Shown piece by piece: positions 26,854 through 35,407 of a DNA stretch of 64,000 nt; within the stretch, counting starts at the first letter, position 1; the number at the start of each line of letters is the position of its first letter. The notes under the pieces are model-generated. The model was not told the DNA's origin. It saw only the letters and a list, made by a program, of their open reading frames with translations, and made no database searches. This DNA is from JAGVSR01 sp963742405 (GTDB lineage Bacteria; Pseudomonadota; Alphaproteobacteria; Rhizobiales; Hyphomicrobiaceae). The stretch covers positions 186,001-250,000 of the forward strand of contig CAVUMB010000004.1 in NCBI GenBank assembly GCA_963742405.1, in the 5' to 3' direction. The position numbers were made by a program, and so were the translations under genes.

Positions 26854-26883
26854 GTGCGGCGTCAGCGTCGCAGCGTAGAAACA

Positions 26884-26915
26884 AAAAAGCCCGGACCGTT
26901 CGGTCCGGGCTTTTT
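26884..26915. terminator. Bidirectional Rho-independent terminator
   Basis: A perfect inverted repeat AAAAAGCCCGGACCG / CGGTCCGGGCTTTTT with a 2-base loop, between the convergent PfpI-like and DUF892 genes. Confidence 0.93.
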
Positions 26916-26937
26916 CGAATTTCGTTTTCTGGATGTG

Positions 26938-27429
26938 TCAGGCGGCGGCTTCCTTGTTGAGGCGGCTTTCGGCCAACTTCGTCAATTTTTGATCCGCGCC
27001 GTGTTCTTCCTTCAAGGTCTTGCCGAGGATCGTTGCTGCTTCCTTCATACCCAGCAAGCCGGCCCACGAAATAAGTGTTCCATACCGAGTGATTTCGTAA
27101 TGCTCAACGGCCTGAGCGGCAGCAAGCATTGCAGCATCGCGTGTATCGGGATCTTTGATGTCGGCCATCAGTTCGTTGGCTTCGTCGAGAATACCTTCGA
27201 TTGCCGGGCACTTCGTGGCTTTCGCTTTTTCTCCGAGCAATTCAAAAACTTGCTCAAGGCGACGAACCTGTTCTTCGGTTTCAACCAGATGACCTTCAAA
27301 GGCCTTCCCGAGCTCAGGGCTATCGGTCTGCTTTGCCATTTTTGGCAAGGCTTTCAAGATTTGCTTTTCAGCATAGTAGATGTCCTGCAGCGTGTGAACG
27401 AAAAGGTCGTTGAGGTTCTCAATTTTCAT
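26938..27429 (-). CDS. DUF892 ferritin-like protein (YciF/YciE)
   Basis: A 163-residue protein with the YciF/DUF892 pattern: MKIENLNDLFVHTLQDIYYAEKQ, ALPKMAKQTDSPELGKAFEGH and LAAAQAVEHYEITRYGTLI, which hold the Glu/His residues of a ferritin-like di-iron four-helix bundle. These proteins are general stress products. GGAG lies 8 bases ahead of the ATG. No EcfG promoter was found directly upstream; it may be read with the DUF2383 gene ~160 bases upstream on the same strand. Confidence 0.92.
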   Translation of the reverse strand: MKIENLNDLFVHTLQDIYYAEKQILKALPKMAKQTDSPELGKAFEGHLVETEEQVRRLEQVFELLGEKAKATKCPAIEGILDEANELMADIKDPDTRDAAMLAAAQAVEHYEITRYGTLISWAGLLGMKEAATILGKTLKEEHGADQKLTKLAESRLNKEAAA

Positions 27430-27589
27430 GGCTGACTCCGGGGTTGAGGTGACATTGGGTAAGGGTGAGGCGAGCCGCGGGGGGGACGCGAACTCGCCTC
27501 TCTGCAGGCAGTGTCTGTCGGGGGGATGACGGGGATGCCTGCAGAATTAGATTTTTTGCGCCGAGCAACGAAGTCGGCAGCTTCGTCCC

Positions 27590-28021
27590 TTAAGCTGCTT
27601 TCGCTCGCCGCCGCTCCATTTCGGCGATCCGATCGGCGGTCTGTTCGCGCTGACGCAACAATATTTCGCGATCCGGATCGCCGGCATGAGCTAACGCATC
27701 GTCGTAAGATGAAAGTATGCGTTTTTCGCCGTCGATAAATCCCGGCAAGACCAATTCATCGAGATCAGTCATCATCGATTGCACACTGATGATTGTGCGA
27801 TGGACGGTGGACATAAACGATCCATCTTGGTCCGGTTTGATGCCGGCCTGCATGAGAAGGGGCTCGAGCTCGACGGTCGCTTGACGGCGCAATGCCAGCA
27901 TTTCTTCAAAGACCGAGACAAGGCCTGTCTTGCCTGCATCCTTCAATGCTTCTTCGTAACCGTTCATACTGTCGAGCAATGTGGTATGGAGGGTTGATAA
28001 AAATTCACGATAATCGGTCAT
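27590..28021 (-). CDS. DUF2383 four-helix protein (PA2169 family)
   Basis: A 143-residue helical protein: FLSTLHTTLLDSMNGYEEAL, FEEMLALRRQATVELEPLL and ILSSYDDALAHAGDPD fit the PA2169/DUF2383 group, a ferritin-like four-helix bundle linked to stress. GGGAGAGGG precedes the ATG, and a good EcfG promoter match lies 45-69 bases upstream. Confidence 0.85.
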   Translation of the reverse strand: MTDYREFLSTLHTTLLDSMNGYEEALKDAGKTGLVSVFEEMLALRRQATVELEPLLMQAGIKPDQDGSFMSTVHRTIISVQSMMTDLDELVLPGFIDGEKRILSSYDDALAHAGDPDREILLRQREQTADRIAEMERRRAKAA

Positions 28022-28065
28022 GGTCCCTCTCCCTTAGTGAATAGACATTCGTTGATCGGGAGACA

Positions 28066-28090
28066 AACGCCGTCCGATGAAGACGGTTCC
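28066..28090 (-). promoter_or_regulatory. EcfG-type promoter of DUF2383 gene
   Basis: On the minus strand GGAAC (28090-28086), 16-base spacer, CGTT (28069-28066), ~45 bases from the start codon. Confidence 0.75.
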
Positions 28091-28239
28091 GCAGGTTTGA
28101 CAATTTGAATTTTTCGCTCGCCGTCGTTTTGACCTTTTCACCATCCTGTGACGCTCCTATCTAATGAGCGGTCCTCAAATCTTCTTTCGTCGTGTAACGT
28201 ACAGGGATATATTCATTCTATTTTATTGGAGAGCCCTCC

Positions 28240-29734
28240 GTGCCGCCTAGTGCTCTCGGCCTCAATTATGCGCAGTCGACGCTGCTGCTGATTACGGCAG
28301 GTGCCGTCATGCTGTTCGTATTGGTCGTATCGTCGTTCAAGCTGTCGTCCGAGACCGGTGCTCGTGCGGACGAAATTGCGCAAGAGCGACTGGTGCGAAT
28401 AGCTGCCCGGCAGATGCAGATAGGGCTCTTGAACGCTGAATCGGGACAGCGCGGATATCTGGTCACCGGCGAGGTACCTTATTTGGAGCCGTATTTTGAA
28501 GGCGTCGACGAGGTTCGTCGTGGCCTATCGGATATGGAACAGCGCATCATCAACGCAGAGGATCGCGCGCGCCTGGACCGGATTAAATCCCTGATCGCAG
28601 CAAAGCTGCAGGAAATGGAAATGACTGTCGGATTGGTGAAATCAGGCCGGCGCGACGAAGCCATTAAGACCGTAAAAAACGATCGTGGGCTGACGTATAT
28701 GAACGAGCTTCGGACACAGCTCGAAGCCATCACTGGGCGTGCCGATAGCGCAATCGGTCAGGGTTTAGCTGCGTTAACAACATCCGCGCGACGGCTAACC
28801 ATCACCACGACGTTAGGATCGATGCTACTCGTCGGCTTCGCGGCAGTTGCATTCTACATTGTTGCGAACAACACCGGACAGCTCGTCACCGCGCGGCAAT
28901 CGCTCGAAGATCTGACGAACGAACTGGAAGAGCGCGTCAAAGACAGGACGTTGGCACTGACGCAGGCGAATGATGAAATTCAGCGGTTTGCATATATTGT
29001 GAGTCACGATTTGCGAGCGCCGCTGGTGAACATCATGGGGTTTACGAGCGAACTGGAAAGCGCTTCGGGACAGCTGGCGACCTACTTTCGCAGCGAGCAA
29101 CCCTCAGATGCCGAAAAAAAGTCCGCCGCTGATATTGCAACGGCTGACATTCCTGAAGTCGGTCAAGTTCATTCGGTCCTCGAGCATCAAGATGGACGGC
29201 CTCATTGGGGCTATCCTGAAGCTGTCTCGTGAAGGTCGGCGGGAATTCAAGCGTGAACGGGTGCAACTCGCAGATGTCGTTGCGGCTTCGGTAGCGAGCC
29301 TGCAGCACCAGATTGAAGAAAACGGCGTCGATGTAGATATCTCCCCCGAACTCCCCTCCGTCGTATCGGACCGATTGGCGCTTGAGCAGATCGTCGGTAA
29401 CATCGTCGATAACGCGGTGAAGTATCTGATGCCGGGTCGGCCCGGTCGTATCTCGATTGCTGCGGATGAGAGCGGTGGCCGCGTCAAGCTGAGCATTGCC
29501 GATAACGGCCGCGGCATTGATGGCCCCGATCAGGAGCGAATTTTTGAGTTGTTCCGGCGGGCTGGAAAACTCGATCGGCCAGGCGATGGCATCGGGTTGG
29601 CACATGTCCGCTCGCTGGTGCGCATGATCGGCGGCGATGTCACGGTCCAATCCAAGGCGGGGGACGGCACAACGTTTCTCATCGACCTTCCGAAAAAGAT
29701 GGCAATACACGCAGGCAAGGAGAAGGCCGTATGA
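28240..29734 (+). pseudogene. CHASE3 sensor histidine kinase, one frameshift
   Basis: A membrane sensor kinase of ~497 residues if one extra base near 29158 is removed. Order: helix 1 (~12-32), a CHASE3 periplasmic domain (~40-175; LLNAESGQRGYLVTGE), helix 2 (~190-215), a short coiled coil, a HisKA domain with IVSHDLRAPLVNIMGF (His ~256), and a HATPase domain with N box NIVDNAVKY, G1 DNGRGID and G2 GDGIGLAHV. The start is GTG at 28240 with GGAGAG upstream. It overlaps the next gene by 4 bases (ATGA), forming a coupled three-gene operon. Conserved parts are intact on both sides of the shift. Confidence 0.88.
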
Positions 29735-30180
29735 ACTGTGCAAATGCAAACCCGGTCACGATTGTGATGATCGAAGACGATGAGGGTCACGCGCGGCTCA
29801 TCGAGCGCAATATCCGGCGTGCCGGCGTCACAAATGACATTGTTGCAATCGCGAGCGGGAATGAAGCGTTTGATTATTTACTCGGAGAAGATAAATCCGG
29901 GGTCGTAAGCGCCAAGCGGGCGCTTCTCATCCTTCTCGATCTTAATCTTCCGGATATGAGCGGTGTCGACATTCTGCAAAAAATTAAGACCAATCCGCAT
30001 CTGAAGCGGTCGCCCGTGGTCGTTTTGACGACAACCGACGATGAGCGCGAAATACAGCGCTGTTACGATCTTGGTGCCAATGTCTACATCACGAAGCCGG
30101 TCAACTACGAGAGCTTCGCCAACGCAATTCGGCAGCTTGGTTTGTTCGTGGCCGTCATGCAGGTACCAGTCGCGGAGTGA
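29731..30180 (+). CDS. Single-domain response regulator (Rcp1-like)
   Basis: A 149-residue stand-alone receiver. Acidic pair IEDDEGH, phospho-acceptor Asp ~70 in LLDLNLPDMSG, Thr/Ser switch VVLTTTDD and Lys in YITKPVNY are all present. There is no output domain, as in Rcp1-type regulators that pair with CHASE/phytochrome-like kinases. It overlaps both its upstream kinase and the downstream receiver-kinase by 4 bases, so it is probably the direct partner of one or both. Confidence 0.92.
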   Translation: MNCANANPVTIVMIEDDEGHARLIERNIRRAGVTNDIVAIASGNEAFDYLLGEDKSGVVSAKRALLILLDLNLPDMSGVDILQKIKTNPHLKRSPVVVLTTTDDEREIQRCYDLGANVYITKPVNYESFANAIRQLGLFVAVMQVPVAE

Positions 30181-31232
30181 ACTTGCCCTTAGATCGATCC
30201 ATGACCATTACGGTCCTTTATATCGACGATGACGAGGGACTGGCGCGTCTGCTCCAGAAGTCGTTATCGCGTCATGGCATTGCAGTGGACCATGCGACGG
30301 GAGGCGCGGACGGTCTTGGGCAATTGAAAGAAAGGAAGTACGACGCCATCGCACTCGATCACAATCTTGGAGCGGAGACAGGGCTTGATCTGATTCCACG
30401 TCTGGCCGACGCAGGGCCCAACGTTCCGATCATCTACGTCACCGGATCGGACGACGCCAATATCGTCATGTCGGCATTGAAAGCTGGTGCCAGCGATTAC
30501 GTCTGGAAGGACATCAACGGGAATTATCGCGAGTTGATTGTCGCGGCGATCAATGATGCGGTGGCCAAGCAGCGCCTAATAGCTGATCGCGAAGAAGCCC
30601 AAAAAGCGATCCTGGCGGCCAAGGAACGGGCGGAAATGCTTTTGGCAGAGGTCAATCACCGCGTCGCGAATTCCCTGGCCATGATCGCGTCTCTTGCCAC
30701 ATTGCAATCCAACGTCGTGAAAGACGAGGCTGCGAAATCCGCTTTGGCGGAAATGCGCGCACGTATTTTGGCCGTCGCTGGAATTCATCGGCGTCTTTAT
30801 ACGAGTGCCGACGTGCGGTCGGTCGATCTGGATGCCTATCTCAAGAACCTGGCGACCGATCTGGTGGCGGCGGTGGGGGAAATCGCAGCAGGCCATCGTG
30901 TGATTGTCGTCGCCGACAGCAACGTCGTGGTCGCGACCGATCGCGCCATTTCCTTGGCCATGGTCGTGACGGAACTCGTGACCAACGCTCTCAAGTACGC
31001 TTACCCCGACGGCAAGCCGGGGGAAATTCGCGTGCAACTCGACGATCTCAGCGAAGGGAGGGCTGCCATTCTGGTCGAAGATGACGGCATAGGCTGGGAC
31101 GGCACCGGCCAGACGAAGGGGACAGGATTGGGAACTCGCATTATTCAAGCCATGACAAAAGCGCTGCACGCGGATCTGTCCTATCGCAGCGGCGGCACCG
31201 GCACCGCTGTCACGCTGACATTCCCACTATAA
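30177..31232 (+). CDS. Receiver-HisKA_2 hybrid histidine kinase
   Basis: A 351-residue soluble protein: receiver (~9-125; YIDDDEG, Asp ~60 in ALDHNLGAETG), a helical linker, a HisKA_2 domain with LLAEVNHRVANSLAMIASL (His ~161), and a HATPase domain (TELVTNALKYAYP, DDGIGWDG, GLGTRII). This order (receiver first) suggests that phosphorylation of the receiver controls the kinase. HisKA_2/HWE kinases commonly feed PhyR-type general stress systems, whose genes lie 7 kb downstream. GTG start overlaps the preceding stop by 4 bases; an ATG at 30201 is an alternative. Confidence 0.9.
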   Translation: MNLPLDRSMTITVLYIDDDEGLARLLQKSLSRHGIAVDHATGGADGLGQLKERKYDAIALDHNLGAETGLDLIPRLADAGPNVPIIYVTGSDDANIVMSALKAGASDYVWKDINGNYRELIVAAINDAVAKQRLIADREEAQKAILAAKERAEMLLAEVNHRVANSLAMIASLATLQSNVVKDEAAKSALAEMRARILAVAGIHRRLYTSADVRSVDLDAYLKNLATDLVAAVGEIAAGHRVIVVADSNVVVATDRAISLAMVVTELVTNALKYAYPDGKPGEIRVQLDDLSEGRAAILVEDDGIGWDGTGQTKGTGLGTRIIQAMTKALHADLSYRSGGTGTAVTLTFPL

Positions 31233-31239
31233 AGGCCGC

Positions 31240-31488
31240 TCAGGCAAATCCGCGAAATTCCGGTTGAATAGCGATCGATGCACCGGTCGAGACACCGTCA
31301 CAGGTGAATGGCGCCTGTAGGCGCGCAAAATGGTGCTCAATCTCTATCGGTCGTGATGTGGCGTCGGCACTAAGTTTCGAAAATGCGGCCTGCGCGCGGT
31401 CGGTCAGGCTTTCCGTCGCTATCAGGACGCGGCGCCAAGCAGGGTCCTGCCACGTGCGACCGCGTCGCGGTGCGTTGCTCTTTGCCAA
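31240..31488 (-). CDS. Small hypothetical protein
   Basis: A frame of 82 residues from a TTG at 31488, which has GGGAGAG upstream (a GTG at 31521 would extend it). The sequence (TWQDPAWRRVLIATESLTD ... IEIEHHFARLQAPFTCDG) looks protein-like with mixed composition, but no family is recognised. It converges on the hybrid kinase gene with a 7-base gap. Confidence 0.42.
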   Translation of the reverse strand: MAKSNAPRRGRTWQDPAWRRVLIATESLTDRAQAAFSKLSADATSRPIEIEHHFARLQAPFTCDGVSTGASIAIQPEFRGFA

Positions 31489-31568
31489 GGAACTCTCCCG
31501 TGTTCGATGGTTGGGCGACACTCGTCAATTTAAAACTCCGAGGCCGAAGCCCCGGAGAATTTTAGCCA

Positions 31569-32030
31569 TTAGTTTTCGGTTATTTTCGGCAGCGAAGAGA
31601 CTTGATCTTGTGAACGGGTCAGGACGACGCGGTCAGGCATAAACTTTACCTCGTCCGGCATAACCCGAACGCGCGTTTCGCCAAACCCGAGAAAACCACC
31701 AATATCTGCATGCAGCTCTGTCACGCGGCCGGTGCCATCGCGGACGACTTCAGCAATCTCGCCGACATTCTTTTGGTCGCTCGACCAGACGACTTTATTC
31801 TTTAGCGCTGTCGCCTGTTCATCGGACAGGATTGGAGCAGACGCATTGTCAGCCGAGGTTGAGGGTAGTTCTGACGGCGACAAGGTCACCGCTGGCGCTT
31901 CCGACGGTGCTGGTGCCGTCACTGAAGGCGGGGCCGGAGTTGGGGCGGCCGGAGCGGTTTGCTCCTGTGCCAACGCCGCGCCCGATAGCATCAGCGCTGC
32001 AGCGAGTGGCGTAATAATAGCGATTTTCAT
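31569..32030 (-). CDS. Exported PRC-barrel domain protein
   Basis: A 153-residue protein: signal peptide (MKIAIITPLAAALMLSGAA, cut after LAQ), a long Pro/Ala/Ser/Thr-rich linker, then a PRC-barrel domain (~75-150; NKVVWSSDQKNVGEIAEVV, GGFLGFGETRVRV). GAGGAG 8 bases before the ATG at 32030 decides the start. Periplasmic PRC-barrel proteins are frequent general-stress products, and an EcfG-type promoter lies ~55 bases upstream. Confidence 0.88.
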   Translation of the reverse strand: MKIAIITPLAAALMLSGAALAQEQTAPAAPTPAPPSVTAPAPSEAPAVTLSPSELPSTSADNASAPILSDEQATALKNKVVWSSDQKNVGEIAEVVRDGTGRVTELHADIGGFLGFGETRVRVMPDEVKFMPDRVVLTRSQDQVSSLPKITEN

Positions 32031-32082
32031 GATCAAACTCCTCATTTTCATTCAATGCCGGCGTGGGGCAGTTCATTGGAAA

Positions 32083-32107
32083 AACGCGTCTTGATCAGCT
32101 CAGTTCC
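32083..32107 (-). promoter_or_regulatory. EcfG-type promoter of PRC-barrel gene
   Basis: On the minus strand GGAAC (32107-32103), 16-base spacer, CGTT (32086-32083). Confidence 0.75.
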
Positions 32108-32119
32108 CGACCAGCGCCC

Positions 32120-32341
32120 TTAGACGGCCAAACGCCTTTCAACGCGGCGCCGAACAGATTTGGCATCGGAGATCGCGGCGGCGAGGCGGCCATCGATCCT
32201 GGCGCGCCGTTCGATATCTCGCGCTGCGAGCGGATCGAGACGGCCGGAGACATAATCACTGACATCTAAAGCCCGATGGTCATTTTCGACCGGGTCGAAC
32301 GCGTAGGTATCAGCGGCTCCGCGGAAGGCGTCAGATGACAT
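32120..32341 (-). CDS. Small charged hypothetical protein
   Basis: A 73-residue protein (RALDVSDYVSGRLDPLAARD, then RVERRLAV at the end) with an acidic then basic helical pattern that resembles the N-terminal part of anti-sigma or zf-HC2-like proteins, but without the His/Cys ligands. No Shine-Dalgarno is visible; its ATG lies inside the last codons of the upstream 25-residue gene, so it is probably translated by coupling to that gene. Confidence 0.55.
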   Translation of the reverse strand: MSSDAFRGAADTYAFDPVENDHRALDVSDYVSGRLDPLAARDIERRARIDGRLAAAISDAKSVRRRVERRLAV

Positions 32342-32408
32342 TAAAGATGTTCAGCAGAACGATGACGGAGATCGGGACGCCGATGATCCAGAGAAGAATA
32401 GACCGCAT
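32331..32408 (-). CDS. 25-residue hydrophobic membrane peptide
   Basis: An ATG at 32408 with AGGAG 7 bases upstream begins a 25-codon frame that is almost entirely hydrophobic (MRSILLWIIGVPISV at the start; NIFNVI at the end), a single membrane helix. Similar tiny hydrophobic proteins of this form are found in many Hyphomicrobiales with no known role. Its last 11 bases overlap the next gene. A near-match to the EcfG promoter (GGAAAC-N16-CGTT) lies at 32495-32520 on the minus strand. Confidence 0.7.
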   Translation of the reverse strand: MRSILLWIIGVPISVIVLLNIFNVI

Positions 32409-32587
32409 TTTACACTCCTGATCGGTTGGTCATTCAGCCGTGCTGGATCAAAATTGGGCATTGTTGCCACCGCTTAGATCCAGATCGGAAAGGAAACGCT
32501 CAGACATGAAAGAGGTTTCCAGATCGAGCCTGATGATTTCCGACCGGATCAAGATGTCGCGCGACCCGCTTCGCCAATCGCAAGCGA

Positions 32588-34432
32588 TTAAGCGGCGGTC
32601 GCCGCCGGCGAGTGCGACGAGGCCTTCTGCGCGTCTCGTGTTGGTTCGAAATCGAGCGCGGCAACGGCTTCGCTGATGGTTCGCCAAACAGAGACCCCAT
32701 CGGGAACATTTTGCCGTTCGAGTGCCATCGCTTCGCCAGATTCGAGAACGTTGACGCGCGTGTCAGAAAACTGCTGTGCGATGCGGCGGGCCAGAATGAA
32801 CAACAGACGGCGGTCCATGCCGCCCGCCGTTACGAGCAAAATGCTGTCAATTGGCTCTGTCTTGTGCCCAGATTGGTGTAACGCAATGGCCGACAATCCC
32901 GACGAGCCGGTGGCCGCGTCGGCGTCGATGCGTGATGATTTGTCGAGGACAGCGGCTGCCACTTTCGCCGTTAGTTCATCGAACGGGCCGCGCGCGGGCA
33001 CGACAAGAATGCGTTGCGCCCGACCGGCAACCGCGGGTGCGGCGGGTACTGTCTCGGTCAAGTATTCAATGACATCCGTGACGGTTTCGGAGATCTCCCG
33101 GCGGCGTACCTCGTCGATGCGACCGATGCGTTGGTCGGCTGCAGCATGGCGCAGTGCCGGCAGGAGGGACGCATCGACGGCCGCATTGATGCCGCCGTCT
33201 TCAATTTCACCTTCAACCTGAGCGATGGCAGCGGCCGTATCGCCGGACAAGATGCGTCGATACAGATCGAGATACGGCTCAAGGGCGCGCTGATCGCCAA
33301 GCAGGATGCTGACAAATTCAAGTCGTGGAACGTAAGCGCCAAGGACGACGGCAAGCATGGTCAGCGGCGCGGCGAGGAGCAGACCGATCGGACCCCAGAT
33401 CAAGACCCAGAAGCTCGCTGAAATCACCATCGCGAAAGGGCTCAGCCCAATCGTGCGACCGAGGATGGCGGGCTCTACGATATGGCCCATCAACGGTTCG
33501 GCTATGACAAAGAAGGCTGCAGTCGTGAGAGCGGTACCCCAGCCGGGGTCAACGCCGGCAGCGAGTATGATCGGGGGTACTGCGGCCAGGAAGGAGCCGA
33601 CATATGGAATGAAACGTGCGATCGCGCTGACCACACCCCACAGGATCGGGTTGGGGACGCCAATAATCGCCAATACGATTCCGGTGACGACGCCGAAGCC
33701 GACGTTCAGAACGGCCTGGGTCAGAAAGAGCTTCGAGAGCCGTGAGCCTGCGTCGCCCATGGCTGCGGTTGTGCCGCTCAGATTGTCGGTGCCGGCAAGG
33801 CGAATGACGCGGTCGCGAATGTCCTCATATTGCAGCAGAAGAAACATCGTAAAAAGAAGTGTCAGTGCGAATGTGGTTCCTGGACCGGAGACTTTGTCCA
33901 AGATCGAAGTCATAGACGTCGGCTGGTTGGCGGCGTCGTCAGCAGGGTTTGGATTGGGTTTTGTGGGGGCCTGCTGTGGTGTGGTGGTGATGCCGCCGGC
34001 AGCGCCACCCATCTGCTTGGTCGGATCATCAAATTCGTGACGGATCGCTTTATCAATCGCCTCCACCGCGTCGGAGGCCTTCTGCAAGGTTCCCGTGCCT
34101 TGGCCAAGCGTAGAGACCCAACGGGCCTTTTCGACGAGGTTTTCACGATAGGTTTGGAGGCCGGCTGTGAGGGAGAGTATCTGTGCGCTCAGCACGGCCA
34201 TTAAGGCCAGTGTTGCAAAGAAGCTGCCGCCGAGGACGATGGCGACGGCGAGTGAGCGCGGAAAACGCCAGCGCACGAGCTTCTTGACGATCGGATTTAA
34301 GATGAACGACAGGATCGTCGCGATTGCGAGCGGAATGAGCAAATCTGCGCCCAATACGAGAGCGGCAACGAACAGCGCCGTGATGGTCAAAGATGCGTGC
34401 AGCGAGCGAATGTTGTCTGCGAGCATCGGCAT
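32588..34432 (-). CDS. AI-2E family transporter with cytoplasmic C-terminal extension
   Basis: A 614-residue membrane protein from the ATG at 34432. The first ~370 residues are an AI-2E/PerM-type permease with about eight helices; ILWGVVSAIARFIPYVGSFLAAVPP is the family core and IWGPIGLLLAAPLT another. Residues ~370-614 form a large soluble extension (IDEVRRREISETVTDVIEYL, ILVVPARGPFDELTAKV) that looks like a cytoplasmic alpha/beta domain, seen in some alphaproteobacterial members. Substrate unknown; the family includes Na+/H+ antiporters and AI-2 exporters. Confidence 0.9.
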   Translation of the reverse strand: MPMLADNIRSLHASLTITALFVAALVLGADLLIPLAIATILSFILNPIVKKLVRWRFPRSLAVAIVLGGSFFATLALMAVLSAQILSLTAGLQTYRENLVEKARWVSTLGQGTGTLQKASDAVEAIDKAIRHEFDDPTKQMGGAAGGITTTPQQAPTKPNPNPADDAANQPTSMTSILDKVSGPGTTFALTLLFTMFLLLQYEDIRDRVIRLAGTDNLSGTTAAMGDAGSRLSKLFLTQAVLNVGFGVVTGIVLAIIGVPNPILWGVVSAIARFIPYVGSFLAAVPPIILAAGVDPGWGTALTTAAFFVIAEPLMGHIVEPAILGRTIGLSPFAMVISASFWVLIWGPIGLLLAAPLTMLAVVLGAYVPRLEFVSILLGDQRALEPYLDLYRRILSGDTAAAIAQVEGEIEDGGINAAVDASLLPALRHAAADQRIGRIDEVRRREISETVTDVIEYLTETVPAAPAVAGRAQRILVVPARGPFDELTAKVAAAVLDKSSRIDADAATGSSGLSAIALHQSGHKTEPIDSILLVTAGGMDRRLLFILARRIAQQFSDTRVNVLESGEAMALERQNVPDGVSVWRTISEAVAALDFEPTRDAQKASSHSPAATAA

Positions 34433-34538
34433 GTTTCTTGGTTCCCCAGCGGATGCATGTTCGAGGTGTTCGAACGTGATTTCCGCGGCGAAGCAACGCT
34501 GCATGACAGTTTTGGTTGCGACGATCGGATGTGTGAAA

Positions 34539-34563
34539 GGAACTGAAAGGCAGGTTCCGCGTT
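34539..34563 (+). promoter_or_regulatory. EcfG-type promoter of csbD gene
   Basis: GGAAC (34539-34543), 16-base spacer, CGTT (34560-34563), 59 bases before the CsbD start. Confidence 0.75.
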
Positions 34564-34622
34564 TTCCTGATCAGTAGGCAGGCGATCACGCCGGCCCACG
34601 GAATTTCGTGATGGAGGCTTTC

Positions 34623-34991
34623 ATGTCGGGTACGTCGGATAAAGTTAAAGGCTACGCCAACGAAGCTGTCGGCAACATCAAGCAGGGTGTCGGCAAGTTG
34701 GTCGGATCGGAAAGACTGCAGGCTGAAGGTGTAGCCCAGGAAGTCAAGGGCGACGTTCAAAAGACTGTCGGATCGGTCAAAAATGCGGCTTCGGATGTCC
34801 GTGACAGCGCGACGTCATCGTCGACGGCCGATAAGGCGTCGGGTGTTTACAATGATGCGATTGGCAGTGCCAAGCAGTCTGTCGGTCGCGCGGTTGGTTC
34901 CACTGAGCTGGAAGCCGATGGGCTGGCGCAGGAAGCTCGTGGCGAAGGCCAGAAAATCAGCGGCGACATCAAAAAGACGATTGGCCGCTAA
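34623..34991 (+). CDS. CsbD-family stress protein with duplicated motif
   Basis: A 122-residue, helical, Gly/Ala/Lys-rich protein. Two CsbD-like units are visible: DKVKGYANEAVGNIKQGVGK ... EGVAQEVKGDVQKTVG and later YNDAIGSAKQSVGRAVGS ... DGLAQEARGEGQKISGD, so the gene arose by internal duplication. GGAGG 6 bases before the ATG at 34623 decides the start. Family members are induced by general stress; an EcfG-type promoter lies upstream and a strong terminator downstream, so it is a single-gene unit. Confidence 0.92.
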   Translation: MSGTSDKVKGYANEAVGNIKQGVGKLVGSERLQAEGVAQEVKGDVQKTVGSVKNAASDVRDSATSSSTADKASGVYNDAIGSAKQSVGRAVGSTELEADGLAQEARGEGQKISGDIKKTIGR

Positions 34992-35008
34992 AATCTAATT
35001 TGTCGAAG

Positions 35009-35042
35009 GGCGTTTCGGGTGATTCCGGAGCGCCTTTTTTTT
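35009..35042 (+). terminator. Rho-independent terminator of csbD gene
   Basis: A 10-bp GC-rich stem with two G-T pairs (GGCGTTTCGG / CCGGAGCGCC) followed by eight T. Confidence 0.88.
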
Positions 35043-35075
35043 AAGGCCCGAGTTCAAGAGTTATCAGCGTTGCCT

Positions 35076-35100
35076 GGAACTTGAATGCAAACGTCGCGTT
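35076..35100 (+). promoter_or_regulatory. EcfG-type promoter of DUF1328 gene
   Basis: GGAAC (35076-35080), 16-base spacer, CGTT (35097-35100), ~40 bases before the start. Confidence 0.75.
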
Positions 35101-35140
35101 CACACCATACCGGTACCCTCACTCGTCTAGGAGCACTCAA

Positions 35141-35314
35141 ATGGGAAATATGCTATATTACGCTGTCGTTTTTCTTGTCGTTGCGCTGGTTGCTGCCTTC
35201 CTCGGCTTCGGCGGCGTCGCCGGCACAGCCATGGAAGGGGCGCGTCTCCTGTTTTGGGTCGCAATCATCCTGTTCGTCGTGTCGCTGATTGCCGGATTTA
35301 TCCGGCGAGCGTGA
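35141..35314 (+). CDS. DUF1328 two-span membrane protein
   Basis: A 57-residue membrane protein (MGNMLYYAVVFLVVALVAAF, then FWVAIILFVVSLIAGFI) matching DUF1328, a small stress-induced family. GGAG lies upstream of the ATG at 35141. An EcfG promoter precedes it and a strong stem-loop (35352-35384) follows. Confidence 0.92.
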   Translation: MGNMLYYAVVFLVVALVAAFLGFGGVAGTAMEGARLLFWVAIILFVVSLIAGFIRRA

Positions 35315-35351
35315 CGCCGTTACACAGCACTGCATGCCACCTGCGAATGGG

Positions 35352-35384
35352 CGGCCGGACTCGCATCGATGCGATGTCCGGCCG
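35352..35384. other. Strong stem-loop before 35408 gene
   Basis: CGGCCGGAC (35352-35360) pairs with GTCCGGCCG (35376-35384), and the loop between, TCGCATCGATGCGA, is itself palindromic. It lies between the DUF1328 stop and the start of the next gene; it may be a terminator or may attenuate read-through. Confidence 0.6.
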
Positions 35385-35407
35385 TTGCCTTAAGGGGAGG
35401 ATTGAAC

